This document shows positions 36,868 through 45,883 of a stretch of 64,000 nucleotides of DNA, piece after piece. A model generated the notes under the pieces. That model did no database searches. It saw nothing but the letters and a program-made list of their open reading frames with translations, and had not been told where the DNA came from. Source of the stretch: an uncultured Roseobacter sp. (GTDB lineage: Bacteria; Pseudomonadota; Alphaproteobacteria; Rhodobacterales; Rhodobacteraceae). The stretch is from contig NZ_CANLNE010000002.1 of the NCBI RefSeq assembly GCF_947492555.1, forward strand, positions 239,501-303,500, written 5' to 3'. Both the position numbers and the translations under genes were made by a program. Every line of letters starts with the position of its first letter. The stretch's first letter is position 1.

Positions 36868-36973
36868 GGTATCCCGCAGGATCCGGCGATTCTGCGGCAA
36901 GACAGCAAAAAGAACGCTGGCGGTTAGGGGCACAGACCGTTATTGCACCGCGCGCAGGAGCACGTGAGGCATC

Positions 36974-37885
36974 ATGGGACGCAGGAAAAACGGCAGAGAG
37001 ATTTCGGGATGGCTCGTGGTGGATAAACCTGCGGGCCTGACCTCCACGGCGGTGGTCAGCAAGGTCCGCTGGGCGCTGGACGCAAAGAAGGCGGGACATG
37101 CGGGCACACTGGACCCCGACGCCACCGGCGTGCTTGCCGTTGCGCTAGGCGAGGCGACCAAGACGGTGCCTTATGTCACCGACGCACTGAAAGCTTATGA
37201 ATTCACCATGCGGCTTGGCCAGGCAACCAACACCGATGATGCGGAGGGTGAGGTCATCGCGCAAAGCGATCTGCGCCCGGATGATGAGACAATCAAGCAG
37301 GCGCTTGGGGCGTTTGTAGGTGATATCGAGCAGGTCCCGCCCCAATTCTCTGCCGTCAAGATCGACGGTGAACGCGCCTACAAACGCGCCCGCGATGGCG
37401 AAACGATGGAAATCGCCGCCCGCCCCCTCTATGTCGAAAGCCTGTTGCTGATCGACCGTCCGGACCCGGATCACGTCACCCTTGAGCTGGTCTGCGGCAA
37501 GGGCGGATATGTCAGGTCCATTGCGCGCGATCTGGGGGAGGCTCTGGGCTGCTTCGGGCACGTGCGGGAATTGCGCCGCATTTGGTCGGGGCCATTTGAT
37601 GCCACCGACGGGCTGACCATGGACAAGATCGAAGCGCTTGCAAGGACCTCTGCGCTTGATGAGCATCTGCGCCCCGTTGCGGAGGCCTTTGTCGCCCTGC
37701 CCGAGGTCAAGGCCACCCCTGAAGGGGCCGCCCGGTTGCGCAATGGCAATCCCGGCATGGTGCTGGCAAGTGATGTTGACTATGGCGAGGAGGTCTGGGC
37801 CTCTTTCGAAGGTCAGGCTCTGGCCATCGGGCGCTATAAATCGGGGGAGTTGCATCCCACCCGCGTGCTGAATATTAAGAACTGA
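36974..37885 (+). CDS. truB: tRNA pseudouridine-55 synthase
   Basis: Makes pseudouridine 55 in the T loop of tRNAs. It has 303 residues; the N-terminal catalytic motif is [17 protein letters not shown] followed by [23 protein letters not shown], with the catalytic Asp in TLDPDA. Further motifs are [22 protein letters not shown] and [19 protein letters not shown]. The C-terminal part is PUA-like. The start ATG follows GTGAGG. A perfect 14-nt palindrome (GAACTGATCAGTTC, 37879-37892) spans the stop codon. Confidence 0.96.
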   Translation: MGRRKNGREISGWLVVDKPAGLTSTAVVSKVRWALDAKKAGHAGTLDPDATGVLAVALGEATKTVPYVTDALKAYEFTMRLGQATNTDDAEGEVIAQSDLRPDDETIKQALGAFVGDIEQVPPQFSAVKIDGERAYKRARDGETMEIAARPLYVESLLLIDRPDPDHVTLELVCGKGGYVRSIARDLGEALGCFGHVRELRRIWSGPFDATDGLTMDKIEALARTSALDEHLRPVAEAFVALPEVKATPEGAARLRNGNPGMVLASDVDYGEEVWASFEGQALAIGRYKSGELHPTRVLNIKN

Positions 37886-38071
37886 TCAGTTCCAAATATT
37901 TCAATCTGACGCAAACCTCGCGCCGATGTCAGTGAGATCGGGGGTTTGTTACAAAGAATGTTACGAAAATCCGCGGGAAGGTAAGCCTTGTGTGAGGAGG
38001 CTGCACAAGACAAGCCAGCACTGCCATATCGGGGTCAGAAGTCGAACCCGTTCCAACATGGAGACCCTGAT

Positions 38072-38560
38072 ATGAAACGCACAGCTCTGACAATCCTGAC
38101 CGCCGGCGCCTTTGCAACCATCGCTTTTGACACCTTCGGACAGGCGCTCAGCCCGCTTTTTGGCTACGCGAAACTTGCGCCTGTCGGTCTTGCCGGTGCC
38201 ACACTGAAATCCGTCTTTGGCGCCGCCCCGTCCGGTGCCGCCTATCTGCTGCATACCCTGACCGGTCTGGTCTTCTACGTGGTTGGCTACTTCGCCATTG
38301 CCCGCCCGGTCCAGCGTGCCGTCCTGCCGCAGCTGCACTGGGGTATCACCGCCGCTGTCTACGGCGTCGCCCTCTGGGTCTTTGCCCTCTACGGCATGGC
38401 GCATCTCGTGGCAGGTATGAAACCCTTTCTCGGCTTCACCGGCATCACCTGGGTCGCGCTCTGGGGCCACATCGTCTACGCCCTGGTTGCCGCCGCAATC
38501 CTGGAACTGCGCGGCGAAGTGCTGGAGCTGCCCCGCAAAAGCGTCACCGCAACCGCTTGA
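38072..38560 (+). CDS. Conserved membrane protein of unknown function
   Basis: Protein of 162 residues with about four or five hydrophobic helices (LTILTAGAFATIAFDTFG, AAYLLHTLTGLVFYVVGYFAIA, GITAAVYGVALWVFALYGMAH, TWVALWGHIVYALVAAAIL). The ATG at 38072 follows GGAGA by a normal spacing, and a Rho-independent terminator lies just downstream, so it is a single-gene unit. It has no enzyme motif I recognise. Conserved small residues and buried His (HTLTG, HLVAGM, WGHIVYA) suggest a function within the membrane, but none is proposed. Confidence 0.75.
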   Translation: MKRTALTILTAGAFATIAFDTFGQALSPLFGYAKLAPVGLAGATLKSVFGAAPSGAAYLLHTLTGLVFYVVGYFAIARPVQRAVLPQLHWGITAAVYGVALWVFALYGMAHLVAGMKPFLGFTGITWVALWGHIVYALVAAAILELRGEVLELPRKSVTATA

Positions 38561-38578
38561 ACACAAACACACTTTTCG

Positions 38579-38607
38579 AGAAGGCCGCCTCACCGGGGCG
38601 GCCTTTT
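38579..38607 (+). terminator. Rho-independent terminator after the membrane protein gene
   Basis: AAGGCCGCC and GGCGGCC form a strong GC stem, separated by a short loop (TCACCG) and followed by TTTT. It lies about 20 bp after the stop at 38560. Confidence 0.85.
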
Positions 38608-38652
38608 GCACGTCTGTCTTGCGGCGCTGCCGACCGGGTGGCATGAAGCCAC

Positions 38653-39168
38653 ATGCTCACCCGCACCCATCAAAGCGCCGACAGTTGGTCCGAAGCGGTC
38701 TATTCTGATTGCGCTGCGTATCGCTACAGCCTGCGCCGGATCTGGCAGCCCGAAGGCAGGCGCGTGAACTTTGTCATGCTCAACCCGTCGAAAGCCGATG
38801 AAATCAGAAACGACCCGACGGTGGAGCGCTGCGAACAACGCGCCCGCAGGTTAGGGTTTGGCGGCTTTCAGGTGACCAATATCTTTGCCTGGCGGGACAC
38901 CGATCCCAAGGCGATGCGCCGCGCCGCCTGTCCCATCGGACCGGAGAACGACGTGGTATTGATTGAAGCTGCGCAACAAGCGGATCAGGTCATCGCCGCC
39001 TGGGGTGTGCACGGCGCGCATCTGGCGCGGGGCACGGCAGTCGCCAATCTGCTGACTGATGCGGGATGTGACCTCTTTCACCTGGGCCTGTCCAAGGAAG
39101 GACATCCCCGTCATCCTCTTTACCTGCCCTATGCCAGACAGCCGGAACGCTGGGACAGGCCCGGCTGA
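38653..39168 (+). CDS. DUF1643-family protein
   Basis: Protein of 171 residues belonging to the DUF1643 family. Conserved segments are the N-terminal YRYSLRRIW, FVMLNPSKADEIRNDPTVERCEQRARRLGFGGF, VTNIFAWRDTDPKAM, VIAAWGVHG and C-terminal LSKEGHPRHPLYLPY. It is a soluble alpha/beta protein with no assigned activity. It stands alone between the terminator at 38.6 kb and the acidic protein gene. The family is widespread and often near mobile or defence genes, but nothing of that kind is visible here. Confidence 0.85.
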   Translation: MLTRTHQSADSWSEAVYSDCAAYRYSLRRIWQPEGRRVNFVMLNPSKADEIRNDPTVERCEQRARRLGFGGFQVTNIFAWRDTDPKAMRRAACPIGPENDVVLIEAAQQADQVIAAWGVHGAHLARGTAVANLLTDAGCDLFHLGLSKEGHPRHPLYLPYARQPERWDRPG

Positions 39169-39280
39169 CGTTAACATATTGGTCAGGATTTGACCCTAGA
39201 ACCCAATGTGGATTGCGGCATCGCCTATGGTGGTTGATCTGTCAGAGTGCCGCGCATGAACGGTAAAAGGTCTTGATCTG

Positions 39281-39952
39281 ATGTTATGGCTGGCCGGATT
39301 GATGGGTGTGGCGGGAGTCGGCGCTGCTGCCTTTGTGGGAATCAAGGCCGACGTTGACGAGGAAGAAGAAGACCTGCTGCAGGACGAGAGCGAGCAGACC
39401 TCGGACGTCGGAGACCTTCTCAGTCAGATCAAAGAGCATAGCGATGCTGGTGGGCTACTGCAGTCTGACACGCAAGTGGCTTTCAATACGGCTGAAACAG
39501 CTTATCCAGCAGGCGACTGGGGCGATGACATTCTCAATGAAGTGATGGCTGAACCGGAAGCTGCGGAAACAGATCCGTCAGCAGAGACTGCTCCCTCCCA
39601 AGAAATCATCTACAGCTCCGCGATGCTTGAAGCAGACGAGGTAGAGTTTGACGCCCCTCCAGAGGGAGACGGAGTACTGTTGAGTGACTGGATTGAACAG
39701 CGGGACGGTTCTGAGGTCCTTGACTATCAGGCACAAACAGAAAGCTTGATGCTGGTCTGGGATGATACGCACGAGGGCGCGGCAGAACCGGATGTCGGCG
39801 TTGCCCCGGACCCGGATGACCCCGAGGTGATGCAGGTTTCCATGAACGGTGAAAATGTCGCCGAGGTCTATGGGGATGCCGAACTGAGCGTTGCTGACCT
39901 AACGCTGATCCCCTTGAGTTCCGCGATGGTGATCGGTCTGGAAGCCGTCTGA
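39281..39952 (+). CDS. Acidic membrane-anchored protein of unknown function
   Basis: Protein of 223 residues. The first 20 residues form a hydrophobic helix (LWLAGLMGVAGVGAAAFVGI), probably a membrane anchor, followed by a very Asp/Glu-rich region (DVDEEEEDLLQDESEQ). The C-terminal third (DGSEVLDYQAQTESLMLVWDD ... SVADLTLIPLS) resembles a beta-rich module found at the end of some Rhodobacterales calcium-binding or secreted proteins, as I remember them. The acidity suggests cation binding or a disordered spacer. No function is assigned. The preceding DUF1643 gene ends 112 bp upstream. Confidence 0.65.
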   Translation: MLWLAGLMGVAGVGAAAFVGIKADVDEEEEDLLQDESEQTSDVGDLLSQIKEHSDAGGLLQSDTQVAFNTAETAYPAGDWGDDILNEVMAEPEAAETDPSAETAPSQEIIYSSAMLEADEVEFDAPPEGDGVLLSDWIEQRDGSEVLDYQAQTESLMLVWDDTHEGAAEPDVGVAPDPDDPEVMQVSMNGENVAEVYGDAELSVADLTLIPLSSAMVIGLEAV

Positions 39953-40147
39953 TCAGACATCGAATGGTGCTGGCGACCAGTCTTCCGGCCAAGCCCCAAA
40001 TTCAACAATTGCCATTTCCAATCAGGGCGCTTATACGCGCGCATCGCCTTGGGGAATCTTTCTCAAGGACGGTATCTCCATCGGCCTGTGCTGGACGACA
40101 TCCCGGCCTGCGCCTTGACTCAAACACTTATTGTATAGGAGCCCCCG

Positions 40148-40417
40148 ATGTCGATCACTGCTGAAGACAAAGCCCGCGTCATGAAGGAATACGGAACCAA
40201 GGAAGGCGACACCGGATCGCCCGAAGTTCAGGTTGCCATCCTCAGCTCGCGCATCGCGACCCTGACCGAGCACTTCAAGACCCACAAGAAAGACAACCAT
40301 GGCCGTCGTGGTCTGCTGAAGATGGTGGCCACACGCCGCAAGCTTCTCGACTATGTGAAAGGCAAGGATGAGGCCCGCTACCAGGACCTGATCAAACGCC
40401 TGGGCCTCCGGAGATAA
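40148..40417 (+). CDS. rpsO: 30S ribosomal protein S15
   Basis: Small-subunit protein of 89 residues, the canonical length. The conserved core is [48 protein letters not shown], and [12 protein letters not shown] at the end. It is preceded by AGGAG. In many bacteria rpsO is directly followed by pnp. Here three genes and three RNA hairpins intervene. Confidence 0.98.
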   Translation: MSITAEDKARVMKEYGTKEGDTGSPEVQVAILSSRIATLTEHFKTHKKDNHGRRGLLKMVATRRKLLDYVKGKDEARYQDLIKRLGLRR

Positions 40418-40427
40418 TTAAGGGGAC

Positions 40428-40494
40428 AAATCGCTCAGCGATTTTCTCCGAGTGCGGACAAGTGGGTTTGCGTAGCAAACCTGTGGTCCGGCAC
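40428..40494 (+). ncRNA. rpsO 3' untranslated structured region
   Basis: Two hairpins lie between the rpsO stop and its terminator: AAATCG/CGATTT followed by T residues (40428-40445), and a longer compound stem. In the latter, GTGCGGAC pairs with GTCCGGCAC (40452-40494) and encloses GGTTTGC/GCAAACC with loop GTA. Structured RNA in this place is a known target for RNase processing of rpsO-pnp transcripts in other bacteria; the same role here is inference. Confidence 0.5.
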
Positions 40495-40510
40495 CCGGTC
40501 GAGTTTTCAA

Positions 40511-40543
40511 AAAACCGCGCCCCACCCGGCGCGGTTTTTCTTT
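40511..40543 (+). terminator. Rho-independent terminator after rpsO
   Basis: AAAACCGCGC and GCGCGGTTTT form a 10-bp stem around CCCACCCG, followed by TTCTTT. It should end most rpsO transcripts before the LysE-family gene and so separates rpsO from pnp. Confidence 0.85.
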
Positions 40544-40574
40544 ACCCGCGCCACGGGCTGCATAGAGTGCCCCC

Positions 40575-41165
40575 ATGCTCACTTTCGCCGCCGCCGTCTT
40601 CTTCCTGATCATCACCCCCGGCCCCGGCGTGCTTTCCACTGCAGGTGTGGGTGCCGCTTTTGGTGCCGCCGCTGGCAGCCGCTATGTCGTGGGTCTCTTC
40701 ATCGGCACCAATCTGGTCTCACTGGCCGTGGTCTCAGGCGTCACCGCTGCCATCCTCGCTGACGACCGCCTGCGCCTTGTGCTTTTCTTTGCCTCCGTTG
40801 CCTATCTGGCTTATCTCGCCCTGCGCATCGCGCTCGCGGGCAGCAAGGTCGCCTTTATCGAACGCGCAAAACCGCCCGGCATCGGCGGTGGCATCCTGCT
40901 GCAGGCCATCAACCCCAAGGCCTATGCGGTCAACACTGCGCTCTTCAGCGGTTTCGGTTTCTGGCCACAGAGCTTTGCCCTTGAAATCGCCCTGAAGTTC
41001 CTGATCATAAATGCGATCTGGATTCCGATCCACTTCGCGTGGCTCTGGCTCGGCATTACCCTGCAACGGATGAACCTGCCGCACCGGACACAGCGTGCCA
41101 TCAACATCGCCATGGCCGCCTCGATGATGGCCGTGGTCCTGCTCGCAGCCCTCTCTCAGGCCTGA
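40575..41165 (+). CDS. LysE/RhtB-family amino-acid exporter
   Basis: Membrane exporter of 196 residues with about six helices. Family landmarks are the N-terminal FAAAVFFLIITPGPGVLSTAGVGAAFG (LysE-type PGP motif), LAYLALRIALAGSK and GGGILLQAINPKAYAVNTALFSGFGF. Substrate is probably an amino acid or derivative but is not specified by sequence. It is the first of three short genes placed between rpsO and pnp. Confidence 0.88.
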   Translation: MLTFAAAVFFLIITPGPGVLSTAGVGAAFGAAAGSRYVVGLFIGTNLVSLAVVSGVTAAILADDRLRLVLFFASVAYLAYLALRIALAGSKVAFIERAKPPGIGGGILLQAINPKAYAVNTALFSGFGFWPQSFALEIALKFLIINAIWIPIHFAWLWLGITLQRMNLPHRTQRAINIAMAASMMAVVLLAALSQA

Positions 41166-41242
41166 CTGCAGACCATTGGACAAGCCCCGCGCCGCCGCGT
41201 AAACCGTTCCGAATCCTTGTCAAAACCAACCTGGGGCGCACC

Positions 41243-41677
41243 ATGCCTGTCCTTCTCGAGATCACCTTCGGCGGCACAGTGCTTCTGGTCTGTGCCCTGT
41301 TGCACATTCTCATCATCGCCCGCCTGATAAAACATCTGCGCAAACATGATCACTTCAGCGAAGAGCAAACCACGCGGCATCAGATTTTCATCGTCTGCGC
41401 GTTGTTTCTTGTGCTGCTGGCCTCGCATACCATTCAGATTTACATCAGCGCCTTCTCAATCTGGGTCGTGGGCGCGCTGCCCGGCTATGAAGCGCCGATT
41501 TACTATTCGCTCGTGACCTACACCACCGTCGGCTACGGCGATGTGGTGCTCGACCCCGGGTACCGCATCGCCGGGGCAATGATCTCTGCCACAGGTATCC
41601 TGACCTTTGGCATCACGACGGCCTTCGTCGTTGGCCTCTTCACGCGCATCCTGGGCGAGGGCGAAAACGACCCGTGA
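41243..41677 (+). CDS. Small ion channel with K+ selectivity filter
   Basis: Membrane protein of 144 residues with the potassium filter TVGYGD (residues 95-100) in TYTTVGYGDVVL. Helices precede the pore (EITFGGTVLLVCALLHILIIARLI and HQIFIVCALFLVLLASHTIQIYI), and a final inner helix follows (AGAMISATGILTFGITTAFVVGLF). It has no cytosolic RCK or cyclic-nucleotide domain, so it is a minimal channel. The ATG at 41243 gives a clean membrane start; upstream in-frame codons overlap the LysE-family gene. It follows that gene by 77 bp. Confidence 0.85.
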   Translation: MPVLLEITFGGTVLLVCALLHILIIARLIKHLRKHDHFSEEQTTRHQIFIVCALFLVLLASHTIQIYISAFSIWVVGALPGYEAPIYYSLVTYTTVGYGDVVLDPGYRIAGAMISATGILTFGITTAFVVGLFTRILGEGENDP

Positions 41678-41707
41678 TCCATCGCGCGTCTGCGCTAGGT
41701 CTTGCCT

Positions 41708-42223
41708 ATGCCCGACTTGCCACGCCTTGCCCTCTCTGTTCGACAGCCTTCCGCCTGGGCAATCATTCATGGCGGCAAGATCATCGAAAACCGCTCGCTC
41801 GGATCAATCCGCGCAGGGCGCATGGTGCCTGGTCCCATCTGTATCCACGCCGCGACCGGCATGAAGGAAGACGAATACCGCTACCTGCACTGGCGCTTTG
41901 CGCAGCACGGCGCCACCTGTCCACGCCCTGACGATCTTGTGCGCGGCGCGATCATCGGCACCGTGGATGTGGTAGAGATCATCACCGAGAGTGACAGCCC
42001 GTGGTTTGGCGGCGACGCAGGGCTGCTGCTGGAGAACCCACACCCTATTGGCCCGATCCCCGCCAGCGGCGCGCTGGGATATTTCGAATGGTCCCCAGGC
42101 GGCGAGATTGCCCCACCCAAACCGTGGATGATCCGCTTTGGCCATGCGGAGGGCGCCACCGGTGACCTTTTCCCCGATGCGCCATCCGTCTACAAAACGC
42201 CACCCAAAAAGCCATGGGGTTAG
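41708..42223 (+). CDS. ASCH-domain-like protein
   Basis: Soluble protein of 171 residues. The N-terminal RLALSVRQPSAWAIIHGGKIIENRSL and ICIHAATGM segments, then RGAIIGTVDVVEIITESDSPWFGG, follow the ASCH/PUA-like fold that binds RNA or nucleotides. The start is at ATG 41708. It follows the channel gene by 30 bp and precedes pnp, whose product degrades RNA, so an RNA-related role is possible but is inference from fold and position. Confidence 0.75.
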   Translation: MPDLPRLALSVRQPSAWAIIHGGKIIENRSLGSIRAGRMVPGPICIHAATGMKEDEYRYLHWRFAQHGATCPRPDDLVRGAIIGTVDVVEIITESDSPWFGGDAGLLLENPHPIGPIPASGALGYFEWSPGGEIAPPKPWMIRFGHAEGATGDLFPDAPSVYKTPPKKPWG

Positions 42224-42333
42224 GCTCGAACGCTGCGTAAACCGTCCCTTTCCAATGGCTGCGATCTCGTGTACGTACGCGCAATCTGAAAGCCGGCGCC
42301 CGGACCTCAGCGCCGCCAAAAGAAGATACCGGG

Positions 42334-42360
42334 GTCAGGGGGAATACGCCCCCTATGCAA
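42334..42360 (+). promoter_or_regulatory. Hairpin in the pnp leader
   Basis: In the 167-bp leader of pnp the sequence AGGGGG-AATAC-GCCCCCT forms a GC-rich hairpin about 35 nt before the start codon. The ribosome site GAGGAA follows. PNPase autoregulates through leader hairpins in other bacteria, so this is a candidate site. Base positions are approximate to a few nt. Confidence 0.4.
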
Positions 42361-42390
42361 ATGGCCAATGGGCCAACTTGAGGAACCTAG

Positions 42391-44529
42391 ATGTTCAACG
42401 AAACGAAAAAGTCGATGCAGTGGGGCGAAGAGACGCTCACACTGGAAACCGGAAAAGTGGCCCGTCAAGCGGATGGGTCGGTGATTGCAACGCTGGGCGA
42501 AACCAGCGTCATGGCAAACGTCACCTTTGCCAAGAAACAAAAGCCAGGTCAGGATTTCTTTCCACTGACCGTGCACTATCAGGAAAAATACTACGCCGCC
42601 GGTAAGGTACCGGGTGGCTTTTTCAAGCGCGAAGCGCGCCCAACTGAAAAAGAAACGCTGACCGCGCGTCTGATCGACCGTCCGATCCGCCCGCTGTTTG
42701 TCCCCGGCTTCAAGAACGAAGTTCTGGTGATGTGCACCGTGCTTTCCCACGATCTGGTCAATGACCCCGATATGGTCGCGATGATCGCAGCCTCTGCGGC
42801 GCTGACGATTTCCGGCGCCCCCTTCATGGGCCCCATCGCCGGTGCCCGCGTTGGTTTTGAAGATGGCGAATACATCCTGAACCCGACCGTGGACGACATG
42901 CAGGACCTGCGTCTGAACCCCGAGCAGCGCCTGGACCTTGTCGTTGCCGGCACCAAAGACGCCGTGATGATGGTCGAATCCGAAGCCTACGAGCTAACCG
43001 AAGAGGAAATGCTCGGCGCGGTGAAATTCGCGCATGAGAACATCCAGCCGGTGCTCGATCTGATCATTTCACTGGCCGAGGAAGCTGCTAAAGAGCCCTT
43101 CGACTATCAGCCAGCGGATTATTCCGAGCTGTCTGCGGCAATCGCGGCGGCTGGTGAGGCCGACATGCGCGCGGCTTTCGCGATCTCCGACAAGCAGGAG
43201 CGCACCACAGCCGTGGCCGCCGCCCGCGAGAGGATCATGGAAGCGCTGACTGAAGAGCAGGCAGAGGACCCGAACCTCGGTTCCGCGATGAAAGGGCTTG
43301 AGGCCTCCATCCTGCGCGGTGACGTGGTGAAAACAGGCAAGCGGATCGACGGTCGGAAAACCGACGAAATCCGCGACATCGTCTGCGAAACCGGCCTTCT
43401 GCCCCGCACCCATGGGTCTGCGCTCTTCACTCGAGGTGAGACACAGGGTCTGGTCGTGACCACGCTGGGCACTGGCGACGATGAGCAGTTCATCGACGCG
43501 CTGCACGGCAACTTCAAATCCAACTTCCTGCTGCACTATAACTTCCCGCCCTATTCGGTCGGTGAAGCTGGTCGTGTGGGCCCTCCCGGACGCCGCGAAA
43601 TCGGTCACGGCAAGCTGGCATGGCGCGCGCTGCAGGCGGTTCTGCCCGCAGCCACCGACTTCCCCTACACAGTGCGCGTGGTCTCCGAGATCACCGAATC
43701 CAACGGCTCGTCCTCCATGGCATCCGTCTGTGGCGGGTCGCTGTCGATGATGGACGCGGGCGTGCCGCTGAAATCGGCTGTGGCCGGTGTGGCCATGGGT
43801 CTGATCCTGGAAGACGACGGCTCATATGCGATCCTGTCCGACATTCTGGGGGATGAAGACCACCTCGGCGACATGGACTTCAAGGTCGCAGGCACCGAGA
43901 ACGGCATCACATCGCTGCAGATGGACATCAAGGTCGCGGGCATCACGCCCGAGATCATGGAGAAAGCTCTGGCGCAGGCGAAAGATGGCCGGATGCACAT
44001 TCTGGGTGAGATGAACAAGGCGCTGACCGGTGCTGCGGACTTCTCGATCCACGCACCGCGCATCGAGACCATGCAGATCCCCACCGACAAAATCCGCGAA
44101 GTGATCGGTTCCGGTGGCAAGGTCATCCGCGAAATCGTGGAGGTCTCCGGCGCAAAAGTGGACATCAACGACGAAGGCACCATCAAGATCGCCTCGCCCA
44201 ACGGCGATTCTATCAAGAAAGCCTACGACATGATCCACTCCATCGTGGCCGAGCCCGAAGAAGGCATGGTCTACACCGGTACAGTCGTGAAAATCGTCGA
44301 TTTCGGCGCTTTCGTGAATTTCTTTGGCAAGCGCGACGGTCTGGTGCACGTCTCCCAGATCGAAAACCGCCGCCTGAACCATCCTTCCGATGTTCTCAAA
44401 GAGGGTCAGGAAGTGAAGGTCAAGCTGCTGGGCTTCGATGATCGCGGCAAGGTGCGCCTGTCGATGAAGGTCGTCGATCAGGAGACCGGCGAAGAAGTCA
44501 AAAAAGAAGAAGCGCCTGCAGACGAATAA
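42391..44529 (+). CDS. pnp: Polyribonucleotide nucleotidyltransferase (PNPase)
   Basis: Phosphorolytic 3'-5' exoribonuclease of 712 residues, full length. The first RNase PH-like domain has [14 protein letters not shown] and [27 protein letters not shown]. An alpha-helical linker follows, then the second PH domain with [37 protein letters not shown] and [15 protein letters not shown]. The KH domain is around [25 protein letters not shown], and the S1 domain is around [33 protein letters not shown]. The C-terminal tail is Lys/Glu-rich. It is preceded by GAGGAA and followed by its own terminator. Confidence 0.98.
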   Translation: MFNETKKSMQWGEETLTLETGKVARQADGSVIATLGETSVMANVTFAKKQKPGQDFFPLTVHYQEKYYAAGKVPGGFFKREARPTEKETLTARLIDRPIRPLFVPGFKNEVLVMCTVLSHDLVNDPDMVAMIAASAALTISGAPFMGPIAGARVGFEDGEYILNPTVDDMQDLRLNPEQRLDLVVAGTKDAVMMVESEAYELTEEEMLGAVKFAHENIQPVLDLIISLAEEAAKEPFDYQPADYSELSAAIAAAGEADMRAAFAISDKQERTTAVAAARERIMEALTEEQAEDPNLGSAMKGLEASILRGDVVKTGKRIDGRKTDEIRDIVCETGLLPRTHGSALFTRGETQGLVVTTLGTGDDEQFIDALHGNFKSNFLLHYNFPPYSVGEAGRVGPPGRREIGHGKLAWRALQAVLPAATDFPYTVRVVSEITESNGSSSMASVCGGSLSMMDAGVPLKSAVAGVAMGLILEDDGSYAILSDILGDEDHLGDMDFKVAGTENGITSLQMDIKVAGITPEIMEKALAQAKDGRMHILGEMNKALTGAADFSIHAPRIETMQIPTDKIREVIGSGGKVIREIVEVSGAKVDINDEGTIKIASPNGDSIKKAYDMIHSIVAEPEEGMVYTGTVVKIVDFGAFVNFFGKRDGLVHVSQIENRRLNHPSDVLKEGQEVKVKLLGFDDRGKVRLSMKVVDQETGEEVKKEEAPADE

Positions 44530-44551
44530 TCTGCGCAGCACGTGAAAATCA

Positions 44552-44583
44552 GGGCCCCGGTGGAAACGCCGGGGCCTTTTTCG
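44552..44583 (+). terminator. Rho-independent terminator after pnp
   Basis: GGCCCCGG and CCGGGGCC pair across TGGAAACG and are followed by TTTTTC, 22 bp after the pnp stop. Confidence 0.88.
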
Positions 44584-44676
44584 TGACGTAGCGTCTTTTC
44601 CGCTTGCCGCTGGGTCAGGCTAGATGCACGTAAAAAGGGTGTTAACCTTCTGGCGATCACGGCTTGGGAGGGCCTC

Positions 44677-45813
44677 ATGAAAAACCAGATTCTGTCATTC
44701 GGGCTGGCCATTGGCTTGGCCACGGGTGCCCATTCGGGTACGCTCGACTTCACCAGCTACTACGCCTTTGGCGACAGCCTGTCCGACGACGGCAAGCTGG
44801 TCCAGCTCGCGCCGCCCAGCGTTGGCGGGCGCTTCTCCAACGGTCCCGTTTGGACTGAAATCATCGCCGACAGGTTCCGCGCCGCCCGGAAAGAAACTCA
44901 GAACTACGCGCTTGGCGGCGCCACCGCCGGCAACACAAACACCACCGACTACAGCGGCGGCGCCACCGTACCTCCCGCGCAGGTAGCAGCGCTCACCGCA
45001 CTCTCGACCTTCCAAAACCAGGCTGCCACCTTCGCGGCCACTGTTGGAAACGCCGGGTCCAACCCTTTGGTGTCCGTGCTCTTCGGGGCCAACGATTTTT
45101 TTCAGCAATTGGGCACGCCGGAGTTCAACCCCGTCCGAACCGCCGGTGAGGTGATCGACGGCATCCGCGCCGTGGCGGCGACTGGTGCCCATTTCGACGA
45201 TTTCCTCGTCTCCAACCTGCCGGATATCAGCCGCACACCGGCCTTCAATGCAGAGCTGGTCGTGGCGCAGGCGACCCTTGCCGCCCTTAAGCTCGACCCG
45301 GCGACCGACCCCGCGGACATCGCCGTGGCCGAGGCTACTGTGGCGAAACTCAACGGTCGCGCAGCGGCCATTCAAGGTGCATCGCTCCTCTTCAATGCGG
45401 AACTCGAGAACGGGCTTCAGAAACTGGAAACGGATGATGGGTTGACCATCACACGGGTCGACCAGTTTTCGTACTTCAATGACCTGATCGATCGTGCAGA
45501 CACTTTGGGTATTGTCGATACGATTTTTCCCTGCACAACCAGCCTGCGCGTCCTGCAGGTCGCGGGAAATTGTTCGTTTGTCGGATTAGATGCTGATGGA
45601 CAGCCTCTCTTTGACCCTACACGCGCCGATCAGGTGCTTTTTGCGGATGGTGTGCACCCAAACCGGATTGCGCAGTCTGAGTTTGCCAAGTTCGCGCTTT
45701 CCCGCATCGAAAGCCAGATACCGGCCCCTGTGCCGCTGCCCGCAGGTTTGCCCTTGATGCTTGCAGGACTTGGTGCCCTCGGTGTGATCGCAAGGCGCCG
45801 CCGCGCAGCGTGA
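44677..45813 (+). CDS. Secreted GDSL/SGNH esterase with VPLPA-CTERM sorting signal
   Basis: Exported hydrolase of 378 residues. A signal peptide (QILSFGLAIGLATGAHSG) precedes the GDSL block AFGDSLSDDGK with nucleophile S34. FSNGPVWTE, LFGANDFF (block with Gly/Asn oxyanion residues) and the catalytic D324-x2-H327 in DGVHPNR follow. The C-terminus has VPLPA (352-356), a hydrophobic helix (GLPLMLAGLGALGVIA) and an RRRR tail: a VPLPA-CTERM sorting signal that needs an exosortase encoded elsewhere. A stand-alone gene with terminators on both sides. The substrate (lipid, acetylated polysaccharide or other ester) is unknown. Confidence 0.9.
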   Translation: MKNQILSFGLAIGLATGAHSGTLDFTSYYAFGDSLSDDGKLVQLAPPSVGGRFSNGPVWTEIIADRFRAARKETQNYALGGATAGNTNTTDYSGGATVPPAQVAALTALSTFQNQAATFAATVGNAGSNPLVSVLFGANDFFQQLGTPEFNPVRTAGEVIDGIRAVAATGAHFDDFLVSNLPDISRTPAFNAELVVAQATLAALKLDPATDPADIAVAEATVAKLNGRAAAIQGASLLFNAELENGLQKLETDDGLTITRVDQFSYFNDLIDRADTLGIVDTIFPCTTSLRVLQVAGNCSFVGLDADGQPLFDPTRADQVLFADGVHPNRIAQSEFAKFALSRIESQIPAPVPLPAGLPLMLAGLGALGVIARRRRAA

Positions 45814-45831
45814 GTTCCGCCCAGGCAAGAG

Positions 45832-45864
45832 AAAGCCCCGATGTTTCATCGGGGCTTTTTTTGT
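45832..45864 (+). terminator. Rho-independent terminator after the GDSL esterase gene
   Basis: AAAGCCCCGAT and ATCGGGGCTTT pair around a short loop and are followed by a run of seven T, just before the Lrp/AsnC gene. Confidence 0.9.
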
Positions 45865-45883
45865 ACGAGCCAACAGGTTACGA

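Noticed and set aside
40108-40140. Sigma-70 promoter just before rpsO (TTGACT ... TATAGG)
   Set aside because: The spacer between the boxes is only about 13 bp, too short for a normal promoter.
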